64,000 nucleotides of DNA from an uncultured Francisellaceae bacterium (lineage in GTDB: Bacteria > Pseudomonadota > Gammaproteobacteria > Francisellales > CACEW01). Of the stretch, positions 43,681 through 53,043 are shown one piece after another (the first letter of the stretch is position 1; every line of letters begins with the position of its first letter). The translations under genes were made by a program, and so were the position numbers. The stretch is from the NCBI GenBank assembly GCA_905612315.1, contig CAJQSL010000049.1, positions 1 to 64,000 of the forward strand, given 5' to 3'. The notes beneath the pieces were generated by a model. That model was not told where the DNA came from. It worked only from the letters and a program-made list of their open reading frames with translations, and ran no database searches.

Positions 43681-44889
43681 TTATCTTGACTGCTTTTTAC
43701 GCAAAAAGGCTGGAATATCCAAATAACTTGATTTATCACTTCCGCCACTTTCAGCACCAACTGTTTCAGGCTGAGGCTGTGCTCTAGGATCTGGCTCTTT
43801 ACGAGTAAATACTCGAGCCTTAGGGGCCGCAGCATCTCGTGCTCTAAATTGCATATTTCCTGCTTGAGGATAAGCTTTTCCAGTAGGCGCTGCTTGAGTA
43901 TTAGTCCAAGATTTTGCATCTGGCGCATGATAAGACTCTTCTAACCCAGTCACAACTATAGTAACTCGCAACTCATCACTCATCTCTGGATCAATAACAG
44001 TACCAACAACCACTGTAGCCTGATCAGAAGCAAAGCTTTTAATGATTTCACCAACTTCTTCAAACTCACCAATTGACATATCCATCCCAGAAGTAATATT
44101 AACCAAGATACCTTTAGCTCCAACTAATGCAACATCATCTAGTAATGGGCTAGAAACTGCAGCTTGCGCCGCCTCAGCAGCTCTATTTTCACCACTGGCT
44201 TTAGCAGTTCCCATCATTGCCATGCCCATTTCAGACATAACAGTTCTAACATCTGCAAAGTCAACGTTAATTAAACCAGGTTGTGTTATTAGCTCTGAGA
44301 TACCTTGAACTGCACCTTGTAAAACATTGTTCGCAGCTTTAAAAGCATCTAATAAACTTATATTTTTACCCAAAACATTTAATAAACGTTCGTTTGGAAT
44401 AGTTATTAAAGAGTCTACATGCTCAGCTAATTCAAGAATACCCTGCTCTGCTATTTGTAATCGTCTTCTGCCTTCAAATGGGAAAGGTTTAGTTACTACT
44501 GCAACTGTAAGAATACCCAAATCTTTTGCAACTTCTGCAATAATAGGAGCAGCCCCTGTACCTGTACCACCACCCATGCCAGCTGTGATAAACACCATAT
44601 CAGACCCAGCTAAAACTTCTTGAATTTGCGAACGATCTTCTTGAGCGGCTCTTTTACCAATTTCAGGATCAGCCCCTGCACCCAAACCCTTAGTTAATTG
44701 CGTGCCTAGTTGAATTACGGTTCTTGCTGAAGTATTACGTAAAGCCTGCGCGTCCGTATTAGCGCAAATAAAATCAACTCCAGGCATATCTTGCGTAAGC
44801 ATATGCTCTAAAGCATTACCGCCGCCGCCGCCAACACCAATAACTTTGATTACCGGATTATCTGCTGTAGATTCAGAAACATTAAACAT
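43681..44889 (-). CDS. ftsZ: Cell division protein FtsZ
   Basis: FtsZ is the tubulin-like GTPase that forms the division ring. ATG at 44889 ([11 protein letters not shown]), preceded by a G-rich ribosome site, gives 402 residues. The nucleotide motifs [13 protein letters not shown] and [11 protein letters not shown] are present, as is the synergy-loop region [20 protein letters not shown]. The conserved C-terminal peptide ([11 protein letters not shown]) binds FtsA and ZipA. A Pro/Gln-rich linker precedes that tail. Confidence 0.98.
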   Translation of the reverse strand: MFNVSESTADNPVIKVIGVGGGGGNALEHMLTQDMPGVDFICANTDAQALRNTSARTVIQLGTQLTKGLGAGADPEIGKRAAQEDRSQIQEVLAGSDMVFITAGMGGGTGTGAAPIIAEVAKDLGILTVAVVTKPFPFEGRRRLQIAEQGILELAEHVDSLITIPNERLLNVLGKNISLLDAFKAANNVLQGAVQGISELITQPGLINVDFADVRTVMSEMGMAMMGTAKASGENRAAEAAQAAVSSPLLDDVALVGAKGILVNITSGMDMSIGEFEEVGEIIKSFASDQATVVVGTVIDPEMSDELRVTIVVTGLEESYHAPDAKSWTNTQAAPTGKAYPQAGNMQFRARDAAAPKARVFTRKEPDPRAQPQPETVGAESGGSDKSSYLDIPAFLRKKQSR

Positions 44890-45059
44890 ACCCCACCCCA
44901 ATTGATATTTTATTTATATTAAATTCATATTTTGCTCATTTGTACCAAAATTTTAGATAAAAAACTAGTACTTGCAGAAAGTATATCAGCTTTTATGTAT
45001 ATTTCTACTTTATTACTTATTGTAATTTATAACCAAAAACGCAAACACTATTTGCTTTT

Positions 45060-46328
45060 TTATACAAATATCCCCTGCACAGCACTCATAACCCTTTTAT
45101 AAAAAGGAGCTTTTCTGCTAGGAGCTAGCGCATAAGAGATACTAACCCCATCAATTCTAGATTGCAGGTTATAGCATAACAAGCCTAAAGCACAGCTATA
45201 AACAGGGCTTTTAAGCTCATCTGGCACCCCCTGTATAAATGACCCACGTGAGATTTTAACAGGTAACTCAAACACTCGGTTAGCCAATTGCGCAAGCCCA
45301 GAAAGCTGTGCTCCTCCACCAGTTAAAACAACCCCAGCACCTAATCTTGGATATAACTCTTGATTTATTAGCTGTTGCCTAATTAGAACTAGAACTTCAT
45401 CTAATCTAGCCTCAATTATTGCAGATAACGTAGCACGAGAAACTTTTTTGTGAAAATTGTTTTCATCAGCACAAGTTGTTAACTCAAAAACATCGTCTGT
45501 CCTTGCTTGCGAGCTCATAGCTTTTCCATATTTATAATATAGACTTTGCGCTTCCTCTAAATCTATGCGTAAAACCTGAGAGATATCAGATATTATGCTA
45601 GAAGCCCCAACTGGAATCACGCCAGTATCTCGTATCATCCCATCAGTAAAAGTACAAAAACCAGTTGAACCTTCACCCAAATCAATCTGACAAACCCCCA
45701 TACTTTTAGCTTGCTCAGATAAACTAGAATAACTAGATGCCAAAGGACTTAAGACAATATCTTGCACCGTAAGCCCTGCTTTTTGTATAGTTTTAACTAA
45801 ATTATTAATTACTGATTTTCCAACTAAAATCACATGAACATTAGCCTGTAAAGAATCCCCTGCCATATTTAATGGCTCTTTAACCCCAACTTGCCCATCA
45901 ACCGTAAAATACTGCGGTAATAAATGTAAAATTTGTTGATCCGAAGATTTAACAGCGCGCCCTGCTTGCTCAACCACATAATCGATATCATCTTCTAAAA
46001 TTTCGATATTTGATACCGTATGTGTAGCGTGTGAGTGACTTGTCTCAATATTAACCCCAGAAATACTAACGCATACATCAGTTACTCCAACGCCTGCCAT
46101 TTTCTCGGCAATACTTATAGACTCTAAAATAGAACCGATAGCAGCCTCACGATTGGTAATAACACCAGAGCTAACCCCGTGACTCGGAACAATGCTCCAG
46201 CCTAATAATATCAAGTGGTCATTAAACCCTCGCTCAGCGATAATAGCAATAATACTAGATGAGCCTATATCTAAAGCTGTAATTACTCCATCTTGCTTAA
46301 TTTGACCCGTATTTTTATTACCAAACAT
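45060..46328 (-). CDS. ftsA: Cell division protein FtsA
   Basis: FtsA is the actin-like protein that tethers FtsZ to the membrane. In 422 residues it shows ITALDIGSSSIIAIIAE (phosphate-1), the 1C domain, IDLGEGSTGFCTFTDG and VVLTGGGAQLSGLAQL (adenosine motif). It ends in an amphipathic membrane-targeting helix, KRVMSAVQGIF. It lies between ftsQ and ftsZ as usual, but a palindromic repeat separates it from ftsQ. Confidence 0.97.
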   Translation of the reverse strand: MFGNKNTGQIKQDGVITALDIGSSSIIAIIAERGFNDHLILLGWSIVPSHGVSSGVITNREAAIGSILESISIAEKMAGVGVTDVCVSISGVNIETSHSHATHTVSNIEILEDDIDYVVEQAGRAVKSSDQQILHLLPQYFTVDGQVGVKEPLNMAGDSLQANVHVILVGKSVINNLVKTIQKAGLTVQDIVLSPLASSYSSLSEQAKSMGVCQIDLGEGSTGFCTFTDGMIRDTGVIPVGASSIISDISQVLRIDLEEAQSLYYKYGKAMSSQARTDDVFELTTCADENNFHKKVSRATLSAIIEARLDEVLVLIRQQLINQELYPRLGAGVVLTGGGAQLSGLAQLANRVFELPVKISRGSFIQGVPDELKSPVYSCALGLLCYNLQSRIDGVSISYALAPSRKAPFYKRVMSAVQGIFV

Positions 46329-46358
46329 AAACCACCACCTATTAATTAACTAAACTTT

Positions 46359-46475
46359 ATACAGCAAAACAATTTCAATTTATCGATTTTTTAAGCTACT
46401 CACGAGACTGCTTTAACTTAGTCTCGCAATGACGGCATTCGATATTTTGATTTGATTTGTTTTATCTTATCTATA
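46359..46475. repeat. Diverged palindromic repeat between ftsQ and ftsA
   Basis: TATACAGCAAAACAA on the left and TTGTTTTATCTTATCTATA on the right recall the terminal repeats of the copies at 17.9 and 40.1 kb, and TTTATCGATTTTTTAAG and GAGACTGCTTTAACTTAGTC match the core with substitutions. It appears to be an older copy and would be transcribed within the division operon. Confidence 0.8.
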
Positions 46476-46492
46476 AGATTAAATTATAGTAT

Positions 46493-47275
46493 CTAGCCAT
46501 ACCACTGTACAGAGAAACCATTTTGGTACTGCATATTGACTATTTTGGGGCCTATCTTTCCTTTTTTTGTTTCTAAAAAATTTCCTGATTTATAAATTTT
46601 AATAAAATTATTGGCTCTAGATAGCATTGATCTATGCCCCAGCTGAATAATAAAAGGCCTTGGGTCTTTTAAATATTGATCGTCTAAAGGAGACACAAAA
46701 ACCTCCCAGTCACCTGTTGCTAATAACTTAAGCTTTGTAATAATTAATGTTGCGCTTTTTAATTTGGGGCTAATCTCACGATAAAAACCAACAACTTTAG
46801 GCAACTCCCCTGATGGCGCAATAAAAACTGGCAACTGCTGCTTTATAGGTATATCCGTCTCAAATAACTCTCCATTTGAGTTAATTAACCAATTATTATT
46901 AATACTTTTTGCAAAAGCTTTTTCACTTTCTAAACTTACCAATAATTTATCTGGCCAAACTCTTCTTATACTAACGGCTTTTATACCAGGCAAAGTATTT
47001 AAAGAATCTATAGTTTTTTCTAAATTAATATCAAAAAAATTATCTTTTACATAATGCATTAAAGTATTTTTAATCTTTATTTGTGATACAAAAGGAGTAT
47101 CTCCCTCAATAGCAACTTGCTCAATTGCAAAATAGTTTTCTGGCACATCACTTACTTGTGAATTTGATTTGGCATTTAAATATAGCCACTCGGGCTTACA
47201 CCAAGCTAATAATACTAAAAACCCAAAGGTAATTAATAAAAATAATAAACTATAAAATGTCCGTCTTTTTAACAC
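46493..47275 (-). CDS. ftsQ: Cell division protein FtsQ
   Basis: FtsQ links early and late division proteins in the periplasm. Its 260 residues comprise a short basic N-terminus, one membrane helix (YSLLFLLITFGFLVLLAW), a POTRA domain (EQVAIEGDTPFVSQIKIKNT ... VSIRRVWPDKLLVSLESEKA) and the beta domain. The start is GTG, overlapping the ddl end by seven bases, so translation is coupled. Confidence 0.94.
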   Translation of the reverse strand: MLKRRTFYSLLFLLITFGFLVLLAWCKPEWLYLNAKSNSQVSDVPENYFAIEQVAIEGDTPFVSQIKIKNTLMHYVKDNFFDINLEKTIDSLNTLPGIKAVSIRRVWPDKLLVSLESEKAFAKSINNNWLINSNGELFETDIPIKQQLPVFIAPSGELPKVVGFYREISPKLKSATLIITKLKLLATGDWEVFVSPLDDQYLKDPRPFIIQLGHRSMLSRANNFIKIYKSGNFLETKKGKIGPKIVNMQYQNGFSVQWYG

Positions 47276-48216
47276 GTTACTCTCTCTAACTCTAATAATT
47301 TCAATATTAAATCATCAAACTCAATCCCGACACTAGATGCAGCCTTCGGAACTAAAGAAGAAGGAGTTAAACCCGGCACCGTATTTACTTCTAACAAATA
47401 CACCCCAAAATCATCCATCATAAAATCTACTCTACCCCAATGCTCACAATTAATAGCCTTAAAAGCTCTTTGAGCTAAAAGCTGCATCTTTTGGGTATCT
47501 TCTTCACTTAAATTAGCTGGGCAAATATACTCTGTTTGATCTGAAAAATACTTTGCATCATAGGAATAATATTCATCTTTAGGTTTAATCTCAACTATGG
47601 GCAACGCTTGGTTATTTAAAATCCCTACCGAAAATTCACGCCCACTTATCCTGCGCTCTAACATCCAATTTTTCTTAAAAAAATACGCGCTTAGTTTATC
47701 AGATAGTTTTTCTAAATCATCGATAGATTTTAAACAATACACATCCACACTTGAGCCTTCAGCCACAGGCTTTAAAAAGCATGGAAAGCCAAAGCTTTCT
47801 ATCTTTAATTTGGCATCCTTAAAATTAATATTATTTGGTAAAACGATCCCATCAATAATAGGCAATCCCATTTTTTGCCAAATATTTTTAGACTGAACTT
47901 TATCCATTGCCAAAGCACAGCCAAGCACACCAGAGCCTGTAAATGGAATATTTAAAACTTTTAATAAGCCTTGTACACTGCCATTTTCACCGCAATCCCC
48001 ATGTAAAGCTATAAACACACTTTTATAACTTCCTCTATTTTCTAAAAAATTATTTAAATCAGATGGAATATCGAATAACTTAGCCTCTATATCCTTTTTT
48101 TTTAAAGCTGTATAAACCGCCTTGCCAGTACATAAAGAAACTTCTCGCTCAGAAGATACTCCGCCATAAAATACAGCTATTGCCCCAATATTATTATTTT
48201 TAAGCAACTTATCCAA
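47269..48216 (-). CDS. ddl: D-alanine--D-alanine ligase
   Basis: Ddl makes the D-Ala-D-Ala dipeptide of peptidoglycan. The 315-residue ATP-grasp protein has VFYGGVSSEREVSLCTG at the start, then ALHGDCGENGSVQGLL, FPCFLKPVAEGSSVDVY, WGRVDFMMDDFGVYLLEVNT and PGLTPSSLVPKAA at the end. The order murB-ddl-ftsQ is standard. Confidence 0.97.
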   Translation of the reverse strand: MDKLLKNNNIGAIAVFYGGVSSEREVSLCTGKAVYTALKKKDIEAKLFDIPSDLNNFLENRGSYKSVFIALHGDCGENGSVQGLLKVLNIPFTGSGVLGCALAMDKVQSKNIWQKMGLPIIDGIVLPNNINFKDAKLKIESFGFPCFLKPVAEGSSVDVYCLKSIDDLEKLSDKLSAYFFKKNWMLERRISGREFSVGILNNQALPIVEIKPKDEYYSYDAKYFSDQTEYICPANLSEEDTQKMQLLAQRAFKAINCEHWGRVDFMMDDFGVYLLEVNTVPGLTPSSLVPKAASSVGIEFDDLILKLLELERVTC

Positions 48217-48234
48217 TTGCCTATCTCCTTAAAA

Positions 48235-49158
48235 TTAAAGATCTTCTTTACCTATAATCTTAACTTCTAAATCAAGATTATATTTATATTTATTTGAAAC
48301 AGTATCTTTGATATCAGTGATAATTTGCTCCACATCTGATGAGCTAGCCCCACCCAAATTAACAATAAAGTTTGCATGTTTTAGCGAAACCTCAGCTTTC
48401 CCAACCCGATGCCCCTTTAAACCCGAAGCTTCAATAAGTTTCGCCGCATAAGTTTGTGGAGGGTTTCTAAAAACAGAACCACAGCTTGGCTGATTTATCG
48501 GCTGAGTTCTAGCTCTTACAGCTAACAAATCTTTAATTTTTTGTAAGCCTGTTCGCATATCGCCCTTAGGAAATTTCAAATATGCCGCAACAAACCAGGT
48601 GTTTTGTAAATCTAATCTCTCAGATTTTGGATAAGCATGCCTATACCCGACTATGTATTCAGAGGCGCTCACATGAATAATTTCACCAGCGCGATTAATA
48701 ACATCGACAGCTTCTACAAACTCCCACAACTCTGCACCATGCGCACCTGCATTCATAGCTAGTGCACCTCCCATAGTCCCTGGGACTCCTGCTAAAAACT
48801 CAGCCTTATGATGATGATTCCTTGCTACAAACCTAGATAACTGACAACATGGAACACCAGCTTGTACATAAAACATAGCTCTAGATTTATCATAATATTT
48901 ATCTCGCATCCCGGATAAAGTATGAATAACGCAGCCAGACACTCCTTGATCTCTAATTAACATATTACTACCTAATCCTAACCAAGTAATATCTTTATCT
49001 TTGGGATATTGTTTTAGAAAGTTTTGGCAATCCTCTAAAGTTTTAGGACTAAAATAATGCTCAGCTTCACCCCCGATCCGCCACGCATTTAATTTTCGTA
49101 ACGAAACATTATGATGTATCTTACCAAACTCACTCTTTTGCTGATTTCTCATGCCCAT
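48235..49158 (-). CDS. murB: UDP-N-acetylenolpyruvoylglucosamine reductase
   Basis: MurB reduces the enolpyruvyl group to make UDP-MurNAc, using FAD. The 307-residue protein has the FAD-site GLGSNMLIRDQGVSGCVIHT and GVPGTMGGALAMNAGAHGAE, the catalytic SCGSVFRNP, and EASGLKGHRVGKAEVSLKHA near the end, as in type II MurB proteins. It is the first gene of the cluster here; the usual upstream neighbour murC is not present, and mtnN lies there instead. Confidence 0.97.
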   Translation of the reverse strand: MGMRNQQKSEFGKIHHNVSLRKLNAWRIGGEAEHYFSPKTLEDCQNFLKQYPKDKDITWLGLGSNMLIRDQGVSGCVIHTLSGMRDKYYDKSRAMFYVQAGVPCCQLSRFVARNHHHKAEFLAGVPGTMGGALAMNAGAHGAELWEFVEAVDVINRAGEIIHVSASEYIVGYRHAYPKSERLDLQNTWFVAAYLKFPKGDMRTGLQKIKDLLAVRARTQPINQPSCGSVFRNPPQTYAAKLIEASGLKGHRVGKAEVSLKHANFIVNLGGASSSDVEQIITDIKDTVSNKYKYNLDLEVKIIGKEDL

Positions 49159-49351
49159 CTACTTCTTTATGTTCTTATTTTATGCTTTTACTTTACCTTT
49201 TTATATAAAGCAACAAATTTCATGTTAATTATAAAGGATTTAGAGAAGATTGTAGCCAATTTTAGAAATTTTGTAGTAAAAACTTAAGGTTTTAAGGTAA
49301 AATTTACACTTTCTTGACTTTTTTCTATTATTTCAAGGAGTTTTTGTTAAT

Positions 49352-50098
49352 TTAAGCTGTAATTTTGCTTATCTTTTTAAACTGCTGTAATTTATTGCTA
49401 GTATCAAGAATCAAATCAACTAAAAAATTTGTGGCATTTTTAGATGCAAGCTCAAGATGATTTTTAAACGCTGAATTAGCACAAGAGCCAGCATGATCTG
49501 ATACTGATCTTATTATAATAAATGGAATACCCATTTGATTAGCGACTTGTGCTATTGCGCTAGACTCCATATCTAATGCTTGCACGCTTGGAAACTGAGT
49601 TAGAATTTGATCCTTATCCTCTATGCTGGATACAAATTTATCACCAGATAAAATTAGCCCTGTATGCACTGCAAAATCATACTCTAACGCTTTATTTTTA
49701 CTGCAAGATTTGGCATTCAAAAATAAAGCTCGGTCTGATAAGAAAAACTCTGGCTGATTTGGCAACTGCCCAAAAGAATAACCAAAAGCTGTGACATCGG
49801 CATCAAAATAACGCATTTGCTCGCCTATAATAACATCTCCTATAGATAAATTAGGATCGATCCCGCCAGCTGTACCAGTATTATAAATAGCTCTAACATT
49901 AAAATTCACACATAATAAAGTTGTTGCCATAGCGGCGGCGGCTTTACCAATTCCAGATTGAACAATTACAACATCTAAGCTATCTAATTTAGCGATATGA
50001 AATTTTATACCCGCAATTTCACGAGTTTCGCTAATTATTACAAGAGACTTTAATCTATTAAGCTCTTCATCCATTGCTGCAATAATACCGATTGTCAT
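49352..50098 (-). CDS. mtnN: 5'-methylthioadenosine/S-adenosylhomocysteine nucleosidase
   Basis: MtnN hydrolyses MTA and SAH to adenine and a thioribosyl product. The 248-residue protein begins MTIGIIAAMDEELNRLKSL, contains YNTGTAGGIDPNLSIGDVII, the substrate-binding ALDMESSAIAQVANQMGIPF and the catalytic SDHAGS. A stretch in the middle (LFLNAKSCSKNKALEYDFAV) is family-variable. It is monocistronic, with a gap of about 190 bp before murB. Confidence 0.96.
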   Translation of the reverse strand: MTIGIIAAMDEELNRLKSLVIISETREIAGIKFHIAKLDSLDVVIVQSGIGKAAAAMATTLLCVNFNVRAIYNTGTAGGIDPNLSIGDVIIGEQMRYFDADVTAFGYSFGQLPNQPEFFLSDRALFLNAKSCSKNKALEYDFAVHTGLILSGDKFVSSIEDKDQILTQFPSVQALDMESSAIAQVANQMGIPFIIIRSVSDHAGSCANSAFKNHLELASKNATNFLVDLILDTSNKLQQFKKISKITA

Positions 50099-50419
50099 AA
50101 TTATAATCCTTTATAAAAATTAATTTAATATATCTGTCTCAGAAACTGTTTAGTTAAAACTCCTTGCTTCTACATCCAAGGCAATAAAAATATAATAGCA
50201 TATTTTTATACACTATTCAATGAAAAATATTAATTTATTTGTATTTTAAAATAATAATTATAACAATAAAACATTCATAAATAATATAATTATAGAATAT
50301 GCCAACAGTTTTAATGCAAAAAGAAAGAACTCAGAGGCTATGATAAAAATTGCAATGATCAATATTACTATAAAAAAGGTCCTGATTTTTAACTAATCAG
50401 CTTCTCAATCCTTTTTAGA
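50099..50419. other. AT-rich spacer between the sugar transporter and mtnN
   Basis: Apart from the transporter terminator at its right end and presumably the mtnN promoter near its left end, nothing recognisable is present: no ORF, repeat-family copy or RNA gene. Confidence 0.6.
50372..50400 (-). terminator. Probable terminator after the sugar transporter gene
   Basis: On the minus strand CTGATT, a seven-base loop and AATCAG are followed by GACCTTTTTT, about 20 bp after the transporter stop. Confidence 0.65.
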
Positions 50420-51808
50420 TTACCTGCCTAACCAACGCAACTTGGCGCCATCGAATAAATTCTTTTCGATATGCTCTAAACTAACACCCTTAGTCTCAGG
50501 AACATATTTAAAAATAACTATCAAGGCTATGATATTTATAATTGCTAAACCTAAGAAAGTATGAGCAATTCCGATAGTATCTACAACTGAAAGAAACGTA
50601 CCACCGACTATCATATTACCAGTCCAGTTAACAGCTGTAGTTATCATGATTCCAAACTCTCTACCTTTAAGAGGAAAGATCTCCGAACATAACATCCAAA
50701 CAATTGGGCCCAAACTTATCGCAAAACCCATGATAAATGTTAGAACAGAAATTACTAATATAATTTGTTGTGTATGCGTTTGCACACCCATATTATACAT
50801 CCCAAACACTACGAATAAACTTACAATTACTATAGACAAACCTAAAAACAAAATAGGCCTTCTTCCAAATTTATCAACATAAATAATGGTAAATATAGTA
50901 CTTATTACATTTACTACCCCAACTAAAACAGTTGCCCACATTTGCGATGATTGAGAGGCATAGCCTGCCATTTTAAAGATAGTAGGTGCGTAATACATAA
51001 TCGCATTAATACCACTAAACTGCTGAAATACTTGCAAGAAAATACCCAAAACTAGAACTGGCCAAAACTTCTTAACACCTAGCATTGCAAAACCGCTTTG
51101 CTTAACTTTTAAAGAATCTTGAATCTCTATTGCTTCTACTTCAGCTTCTTTATCTCCAGCTATTTTCCTTAAAATTTTCATAGCTTCTTCTTTTCTACCC
51201 TTTAATAAAAGCCATCTTGGACTCTTTGGTAAAAAACATACACAAAATAACATTATTAAAGCTGGAACAACGGTCACGCCTAGCATAATGCGCCAACTAC
51301 CACTTGGCTCAAGTAAGGTATCACTGACAAATGCCATTAAAATACCGATTGTAATTAAGAACTGATAAGCTGAAATAACCGCGCCACGTGAGCTTTTAGG
51401 TGCAATTTCTGATAAATAAACTGGGGCGGTAAAAGATGCCATTCCCAAAGCTAAGCCTAAAAATACTCTAAAAATAACTAATAAAGTCAAATTTGGAGCA
51501 ATTGCGCATAGGATAGCACCTAAACTAAATATAATAGCGCTTAATATAATAGTGGTCTTCCTACCTAGCCAGCGTGATAGCGGGTTACTAGCCAAAGCAC
51601 CGATAACAGCGCCAAGTAAAGCTGAGCTAACAACCACCTCTTGTGCGTGATGACTTAAGCTCATATCTTTCGCTAGTAAAGGCAATACACCTGAGATAAC
51701 CCCGACATCAACACCAAAAATTAAACCTGCAAGAGCTCCGACAATTGCTACAAAAAGCACCATTGACTTATTCTCACCTGATTGCTTGGGTTTCGAAATA
51801 TTAGACAT
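50420..51808 (-). CDS. Sugar/proton symporter of the GalP/XylE (MFS) family
   Basis: The 462-residue protein has twelve membrane helices and sugar-porter signatures: LIFGVDVGVISG, SRWLGRKTTIILSA, RVFLGLALGMASFTAPVYLS, LPKSPRWLLLKGR, LQVFQQFSGINAIMYYAPTI, DKFGRRPILFLG and FKYVPETKGVSLEHIEK. It diverges from galT, so import of galactose is the likely job, as for E. coli GalP. Confidence 0.94.
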   Translation of the reverse strand: MSNISKPKQSGENKSMVLFVAIVGALAGLIFGVDVGVISGVLPLLAKDMSLSHHAQEVVVSSALLGAVIGALASNPLSRWLGRKTTIILSAIIFSLGAILCAIAPNLTLLVIFRVFLGLALGMASFTAPVYLSEIAPKSSRGAVISAYQFLITIGILMAFVSDTLLEPSGSWRIMLGVTVVPALIMLFCVCFLPKSPRWLLLKGRKEEAMKILRKIAGDKEAEVEAIEIQDSLKVKQSGFAMLGVKKFWPVLVLGIFLQVFQQFSGINAIMYYAPTIFKMAGYASQSSQMWATVLVGVVNVISTIFTIIYVDKFGRRPILFLGLSIVIVSLFVVFGMYNMGVQTHTQQIILVISVLTFIMGFAISLGPIVWMLCSEIFPLKGREFGIMITTAVNWTGNMIVGGTFLSVVDTIGIAHTFLGLAIINIIALIVIFKYVPETKGVSLEHIEKNLFDGAKLRWLGR

Positions 51809-51854
51809 AAGCTGATAACTCCATTAACAAACGTTAACACAAAAAACATGACAT

Positions 51855-51939
51855 ATTATACTATATATACACTTTAGTTAAGAATCTATTAATTCCTAAA
51901 GTGAATTAATACTTATTCTATCAAAAGCTTTGCTATAAT
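51855..51939. promoter_or_regulatory. Divergent promoter region with inverted repeat between transporter and galT
   Basis: A perfect eight-base inverted repeat CACTTTAG/CTAAAGTG (51870-51877 and 51896-51903) lies between a minus-strand TATAAT (51855-51860) and a plus-strand TATAAT (51934-51939). It is well placed to co-regulate both transcripts. No regulator gene is adjacent. Confidence 0.55.
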
Positions 51940-51969
51940 TAAAATATGAGAATAAGTAGGAATAAAGCC

Positions 51970-53025
51970 ATGGATGATAGTTTATCAAATAATAACCCTC
52001 ACCGGCGCTTTAATCTTTTGACTGGTGAGTGGATATTAGTATCTCCACATAGAGCCAAACGACCATGGCAAGGCAAGGCTGAGCCTATTATCCCTCAAGA
52101 TCAACCAGAACACGACCCAAATTGCTACCTATGCCCAGGAAATAAAAGAAAAAACGGCCAAAATAATCCAGAGTATAAACACACATATACCTTTGATAAT
52201 GATTTTCCAGCATTATTAGATAATGCTAATTCTCAGAAAAATATTGATAATATAGATAACTTATTTATAACCCAAGATGTCTTTGGTACTGCTAGAGTTA
52301 TCTGCTTCTCCCCCAAACACAATATATCAATGGCACAAATGGATTTAGATAGCATAAAAGAAGTTATTATAACCTGGGGTAAAGAAGTTGATGCTTTAGC
52401 CAAAAAATATAAATGGGTTCAAGTGTTTGAAAACAAAGGTGATATCATGGGATGCTCTAGCCCTCACCCCCACGGGCAAATCTGGGCTAGCAAGCACCTT
52501 CCCAATGAAGCTTGTAAAGAATGTAAGCAACAAGAAGAGTTTTTCAATAAAAATAATGCAAATTTGCTATTAACTTATGCTAAAAGTGAAATAAAGAAAA
52601 AAGTTAGAGTAATAATAACGGATGAGCACTGGGTAGTTGTAATTCCATTTTGGGCAATGTGGCCATTTGAGACGCTATTATTACCCAAAAACAGAGTAAT
52701 AAATCATCTAAATGATTTAACAGAAGATGAGCAAATATCACTTGCGAAAATTTTAAAACAATTACTCAGTGCTTATGATAATTTATTTAACGTATCATTC
52801 CCCTTTTCGATGGGATGGCATGGCAGCCCATTTGATACTAACGAAAACCCGAATTCCCACGCAAACAGCTGGCAATGCCATGCGCATTTTTACCCACCAT
52901 TATTACGTTCAGCAACTAATAAAAAGTTTATGGTCGGATATGAGATGTTAGCAGAACCACAAAGAGATATTACGCCAGAGCAAGCTGCAATACAGTTACG
53001 AGAAGCTGTTTTTGGGAACAACTAA
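51970..53025 (+). CDS. galT: Galactose-1-phosphate uridylyltransferase
   Basis: GalT exchanges UDP between glucose and galactose phosphates in the Leloir pathway. ATG at 51970 (MDDSLSNNNPHRRFNLLTGE) has TAGGA upstream and matches the normal length (351 residues). The upstream ATG at 51946 sits where transcription from the TATAAT should begin. The active-site SSPHPHGQIW holds the nucleophilic His, with zinc-ligand cysteines in CYLCPG, and FPFSMGWHGSP is conserved. Confidence 0.96.
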   Translation: MDDSLSNNNPHRRFNLLTGEWILVSPHRAKRPWQGKAEPIIPQDQPEHDPNCYLCPGNKRKNGQNNPEYKHTYTFDNDFPALLDNANSQKNIDNIDNLFITQDVFGTARVICFSPKHNISMAQMDLDSIKEVIITWGKEVDALAKKYKWVQVFENKGDIMGCSSPHPHGQIWASKHLPNEACKECKQQEEFFNKNNANLLLTYAKSEIKKKVRVIITDEHWVVVIPFWAMWPFETLLLPKNRVINHLNDLTEDEQISLAKILKQLLSAYDNLFNVSFPFSMGWHGSPFDTNENPNSHANSWQCHAHFYPPLLRSATNKKFMVGYEMLAEPQRDITPEQAAIQLREAVFGNN

Positions 53026-53043
53026 TTATTAGGAATTAAAAAA

